Translations under genes and position numbers: made by a program
Assembly (NCBI RefSeq): GCF_002870125.1
Contig: NZ_PNEO01000001.1
Coordinates: 124,001 to 188,000, forward strand
DNA length: 64,000 nt
Source of the DNA: Burkholderia sp. WAC0059
Lineage (GTDB): Bacteria; Pseudomonadota; Gammaproteobacteria; Burkholderiales; Burkholderiaceae
Reading direction: 5' to 3'
Shown: in pieces, positions 61,241 through 64,000 of the stretch
Numbering within the stretch: the stretch's first letter is position 1
Layout of the letters: each line of letters opens with the position of its first letter
The notes under the pieces: model-generated
Databases searched by the model: none
What the model was told of the DNA's origin: nothing
The model's input: the letters and a program-made list of their open reading frames with translations, nothing else

Positions 61241-62379
61241 ACAACGCCACGCGAGTCCACGTCCATCTGTTTTACGGCGCCGATCCGCGCCACTACCGCA
61301 AGGGCGAGCAGATCGGCTGCCTGTACGGCTATCACCACGCGGAATCGGACGAGTTCGCGCTCGACTACGCCGAGGACGCGCGCGAGAGCCAGCCGGTGCG
61401 CCTCGTGCGCCGCGCGCTGAAGGCCGCGCTCGGCTTCGACTTCATCCACGCCTGGCGCAACCGTCGCGCCATCCTGGCCGCCGACGTGGTGTGGACTCAC
61501 ACGGAGCAGGAGCATCTGGCCGTCGCGCTGCTGCTGTTGCTCGCGGCGCGGCGCGGCGGCCACGCGCCGCTGCTGCTTGCGCAGAGCGTCTGGCTGCTCG
61601 ACCGCTGGCCCGGCTACGGGGCGCTGCGCCGCGCGCTGTACGGCCGGCTGCTCGCGCGCGCGGACCTGCTCACGACGCTTGCGAGCGAGAACGCCACGCT
61701 GTGCCGCCGCTACTTCGGCCGCGAGGCGCGCCACGTCTATTACGGCTTGAACACCGACGACTTTCCGTTGCAGCCGCCCGAACCATGGGCGCCGCACGCG
61801 CCGCTGCGCGTCGCCGCGATCGGCAACGACCGCGACCGCGACTGGACCACGCTCGTCGCCGCGCTCGGCCACGATTCGCGCTACGCGGTACGCATCGCGA
61901 CGCGCCGCCGCGTGCCGGCCGCCGCGCGCGCGCCGAACGTTGAGGTCGTGCGCGTCTCGGGCCTCGCCGCGCAGCGCGCGCTCTACGACTGGGCCGATCT
62001 CGTCGTCGTGCCGCTGCGGCCGAATACGCACGCGTCCGGCATCACCGTGATGCTGGAGGCGGCGGCGCTCGGCAAGCCGATGATCGTCACGCGCGTGGGC
62101 GCGCTCGAAGACTACTTCGACGACGAGGCGGCCTTCTACGTGCCACCGTTCGATCCGCAGCAATTGCGCGAGGCCGCCAATACGCTCGCGGCCGCGCCTT
62201 CGCGCGCGCAGCGCCAGGCCGCCGCCGCGCTCGACCAGTTGCGCGCGCGCGAGCTCACCACGCAGCATTTCGCCTACCAGCATGTGCAACTCACGCGCGA
62301 GATGCTGCAGCGGCGCGGCGCCGAGACGGCGGGTTTCGACCCGAACCAGCCGTCCCGACGCGTACCCGGCGAGGCCTGA
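61237..62379 (+). CDS. bceH: glycosyltransferase (GT4-like)
   Basis: 380 residues, overlapping bceG by four bases. It begins VHVHLFYGADPRHYRKGEQI, an unusual opening without the usual glycine-rich loop. The later half is a GT-B C-terminal domain: LRVAAIGNDRDRDWTTLVAA, VVVPLRPNTHASGITVMLEA and AALGKPMIVTRVGALEDYFD, where the Glu of VMLEAAALGKP is the typical GT4 E-x7-E-like segment. It probably adds a sugar (mannose or similar) to the lipid-linked unit. Three bases separate it from bceI. Confidence 0.85.
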   Translation: MNNATRVHVHLFYGADPRHYRKGEQIGCLYGYHHAESDEFALDYAEDARESQPVRLVRRALKAALGFDFIHAWRNRRAILAADVVWTHTEQEHLAVALLLLLAARRGGHAPLLLAQSVWLLDRWPGYGALRRALYGRLLARADLLTTLASENATLCRRYFGREARHVYYGLNTDDFPLQPPEPWAPHAPLRVAAIGNDRDRDWTTLVAALGHDSRYAVRIATRRRVPAAARAPNVEVVRVSGLAAQRALYDWADLVVVPLRPNTHASGITVMLEAAALGKPMIVTRVGALEDYFDDEAAFYVPPFDPQQLREAANTLAAAPSRAQRQAAAALDQLRARELTTQHFAYQHVQLTREMLQRRGAETAGFDPNQPSRRVPGEA

Positions 62380-62382
62380 GCG

Positions 62383-63882
62383 ATGCGCGCGCCCTCTCCG
62401 ATGTTGCCCGCGTCTCCCGCCCCGGCGCCGTCGCCGGCCCCCCGCACGCGCGACCGCCTGCGCAGCACGCTCTCGCGCGATACGCTGCCGCCGCTCGCGC
62501 TGTGGTTCCTCACGGCGCTGCTCGTGGCCGCCCATCAGGGCTCGGTGCTCACGCTCGCGTTTCCGGTGCTCTCGCTCGCGACGGGCGTGTGGCTCTACTT
62601 CGTCAACCCGGCGCGCTACGTCGGCTTCGTCTGGTGGCTCTGGTTCCTCGCGCCCGAGGTGCGGCGCCTCGCCGACTACGGCAAGGGCGCGTTCACGCCG
62701 ACGAGCCTGATCGAAATCGCGCCGCTCGCGGTGACGATGGTCAGCGGGTTCTCGCTCGTGCGCTACGCGCCGCTGCTCGCGCAGCGGCGCGGCCTGCCGG
62801 TGCTGCTCGCGCTCTCGGGCCTCGCCTACGGGTTCGCGATCGGCGTGATGTCGAGCGGGCCGCTGCCGGCCATCTACGATCTCGCGAACTGGGCCTATCC
62901 GATCCTGATCGGCTTTCACATCATGGCCCACACGCGCGACTACCCGCAGTACCGCGAGACGACCGTCAACACGTTCATCTACGGGATGCTCGTGATGGGC
63001 GCCTACGGGCTCGTGCAGTTTTTCATCATGCCGCCCTGGGACGCGATGTGGATGGTGGGCTCGGACATGGACTCGCAGGGCGACCCGGTGCCGTTCGGCG
63101 TGCGCGTGTTCAGCACGATGAACTCGTCGGGACCGTTCGCGTTCGCGATGATGGCCGCGATGGTGTTCGTGATGGCGGCGAAGCACCGCGTGCGCTGGGT
63201 CGCGGCCGCGTTCGGCTTCTTCTCGTTCGCGCTTTCGCTCGTGCGCTCGACCTGGGGCGGCTGGGTCATCGCCATGCTGCTCCAGCTACTCAAGTCGAGC
63301 AACCGCGTGCGCATCCGCATCATCGTCAGCGCGCTGGTGCTGGCCGGCCTGTGCGTGCCGCTGCTCGCCATCGGCCCCGTGGCCGAGCGCATGCAGGCGC
63401 GGCTCGATTCGCTTACCAACCTCTCCGACGACCAGAGTTACGAGGCCCGCCACCAGTTCTACGCGGAGTTCGCGAAGAAGGCCTTCACCGACGTGCAGGG
63501 CGAAGGGCTCGGCGCGACGGGCGCCTCGACGAAGCTCTCGAGCAGCAACAACGGTCAGCTCGGCCAATACGGCAGCTTCGACAGCGGCGTCATGAACATT
63601 CCGTTCGTGCTCGGCTGGCCCGGCACGCTGCTCTACCTGAGCGGCACGCTGTGGCTGTTCGCGCGCGCGCTGCGCGCGTCGTTCCGGCTGGCCGACGACC
63701 GCTACGTCTCGGCCTGCGTCAGCATCGCGGTCTCGATCTTCGCGATGCTCGTCTTCACCAACTCGCTCGTCGGCACGGGCGGCCTGCTGCTTTTTTCGAG
63801 CCTGTTTTCCATCCTGAGCGCGAGCCACTGGCGCAAGCTGATGCGCCATAAGGTCGTGCAAGCCGCGGAGGTCATCGATTGA
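62383..63882 (+). CDS. bceI: Wzy-like repeat-unit polymerase (O-antigen ligase/polymerase family)
   Basis: 499 residues with about 11 hydrophobic spans and a large periplasmic loop (ERMQARLDSLTNLSDDQSYE, ARHQFYAEFAKKAFTDVQGE) between spans, the layout of Wzy and WaaL proteins. The first 30 residues are a Pro/Ala-rich soluble leader. It joins repeat units in the periplasm. The last four bases (TTGA) overlap the bceJ start. The family is inferred from topology, loop motifs and position in the operon. Confidence 0.85.
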   Translation: MRAPSPMLPASPAPAPSPAPRTRDRLRSTLSRDTLPPLALWFLTALLVAAHQGSVLTLAFPVLSLATGVWLYFVNPARYVGFVWWLWFLAPEVRRLADYGKGAFTPTSLIEIAPLAVTMVSGFSLVRYAPLLAQRRGLPVLLALSGLAYGFAIGVMSSGPLPAIYDLANWAYPILIGFHIMAHTRDYPQYRETTVNTFIYGMLVMGAYGLVQFFIMPPWDAMWMVGSDMDSQGDPVPFGVRVFSTMNSSGPFAFAMMAAMVFVMAAKHRVRWVAAAFGFFSFALSLVRSTWGGWVIAMLLQLLKSSNRVRIRIIVSALVLAGLCVPLLAIGPVAERMQARLDSLTNLSDDQSYEARHQFYAEFAKKAFTDVQGEGLGATGASTKLSSSNNGQLGQYGSFDSGVMNIPFVLGWPGTLLYLSGTLWLFARALRASFRLADDRYVSACVSIAVSIFAMLVFTNSLVGTGGLLLFSSLFSILSASHWRKLMRHKVVQAAEVID

Positions 63883-64000
63883 GAGTCGCCATCGTCACCC
63901 ATGTGGTGCGCCATAACGACGGCCAGGGCCGCGTCAACTACGAGATCGCGCGCGCGGCGCTCGCCGAGGGCATCGAGGTCACGCTCGTGGCGTCGTTCGT
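63879..64000 (+). CDS. bceJ: glycosyltransferase, 5' end only
   Basis: First 40 codons only. The start is a TTG at 63879 overlapping the bceI stop (TTGA). It reads MRVAIVTHVVRHNDGQGRVN, then YEIARAALAEGIEVTLVASF, the N-terminal Rossmann strand and glycine loop of a GT-B glycosyltransferase of the GT4 type. Position and start match the next gene of the cepacian locus. The remainder lies beyond the right edge. Confidence 0.75.
   Translation, partial: MRVAIVTHVVRHNDGQGRVNYEIARAALAEGIEVTLVASF

Overview
The window (64 kb, GC-rich, genes on both strands with short gaps) looks like chromosomal DNA of a Burkholderia sensu lato species. The reasons are two DUF4148 proteins, several small proteins of a type I know mainly from Burkholderia, a FUSC/DUF1656/HlyD/NodT efflux operon under a MarR repressor, and a cluster at the right end whose gene order matches the cepacian exopolysaccharide (bce) locus. 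The species cannot be fixed from sequence reading alone. I see no rRNA, tRNA, CRISPR array, prophage or intact insertion sequence.

Left part (1-24 kb): mostly single genes. They include a partial CDP-diacylglycerol pyrophosphatase, a flavin reductase, small secreted or membrane proteins, a 2Fe-2S ferredoxin, a cytochrome b561 and a purine permease. A two-gene nanocompartment operon follows (DyP peroxidase with a C-terminal targeting peptide, overlapping encapsulin), then a DedA-PAP2-LssY fusion, a class III CoA-transferase and a VOC protein. A phosphate pair comes next (PPK2 polyphosphate kinase and a PiT transporter, convergent), then a membrane diguanylate cyclase, an orphan IS630-type DNA-binding protein, a YigZ protein, a ClC channel and a chemoreceptor with a FliA-type promoter.

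Middle (24-41 kb): a pentapeptide-repeat/peptidase C26 fusion that may be a secreted effector, and a tiny lipoprotein. Then a minus-strand operon (ATPase D, ATPase F, binding protein, two permeases, gamma-glutamyltransferase) is divergent from a LysR regulator, with a perfect 16-bp palindrome between them. This looks like uptake and hydrolysis of glutathione or another gamma-glutamyl peptide. After it come an SDR enzyme, a DUF4148 protein, an unknown lipoprotein, DUF2322, a NiCoT nickel/cobalt transporter followed by a DMT transporter with a 68-residue histidine-rich tail, and a frameshifted histidine-kinase remnant.

Right part (41-64 kb): the MarR-FUSC-DUF1656-HlyD-NodT efflux operon, a HAD phosphatase, a thioesterase, two small secreted proteins, and a DUF4096-type DNA-binding protein preceded by paired direct repeats. 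Then comes the exopolysaccharide locus. bceA (minus strand) supplies GDP-mannose. Across an AT-rich promoter region, the plus-strand series bceB-bceJ encodes the initiating sugar-phosphate transferase, UDP-glucose dehydrogenase, tyrosine phosphatase, outer-membrane polysaccharide exporter, tyrosine autokinase/co-polymerase, two glycosyltransferases, a Wzy-like polymerase and a further glycosyltransferase cut by the window end.
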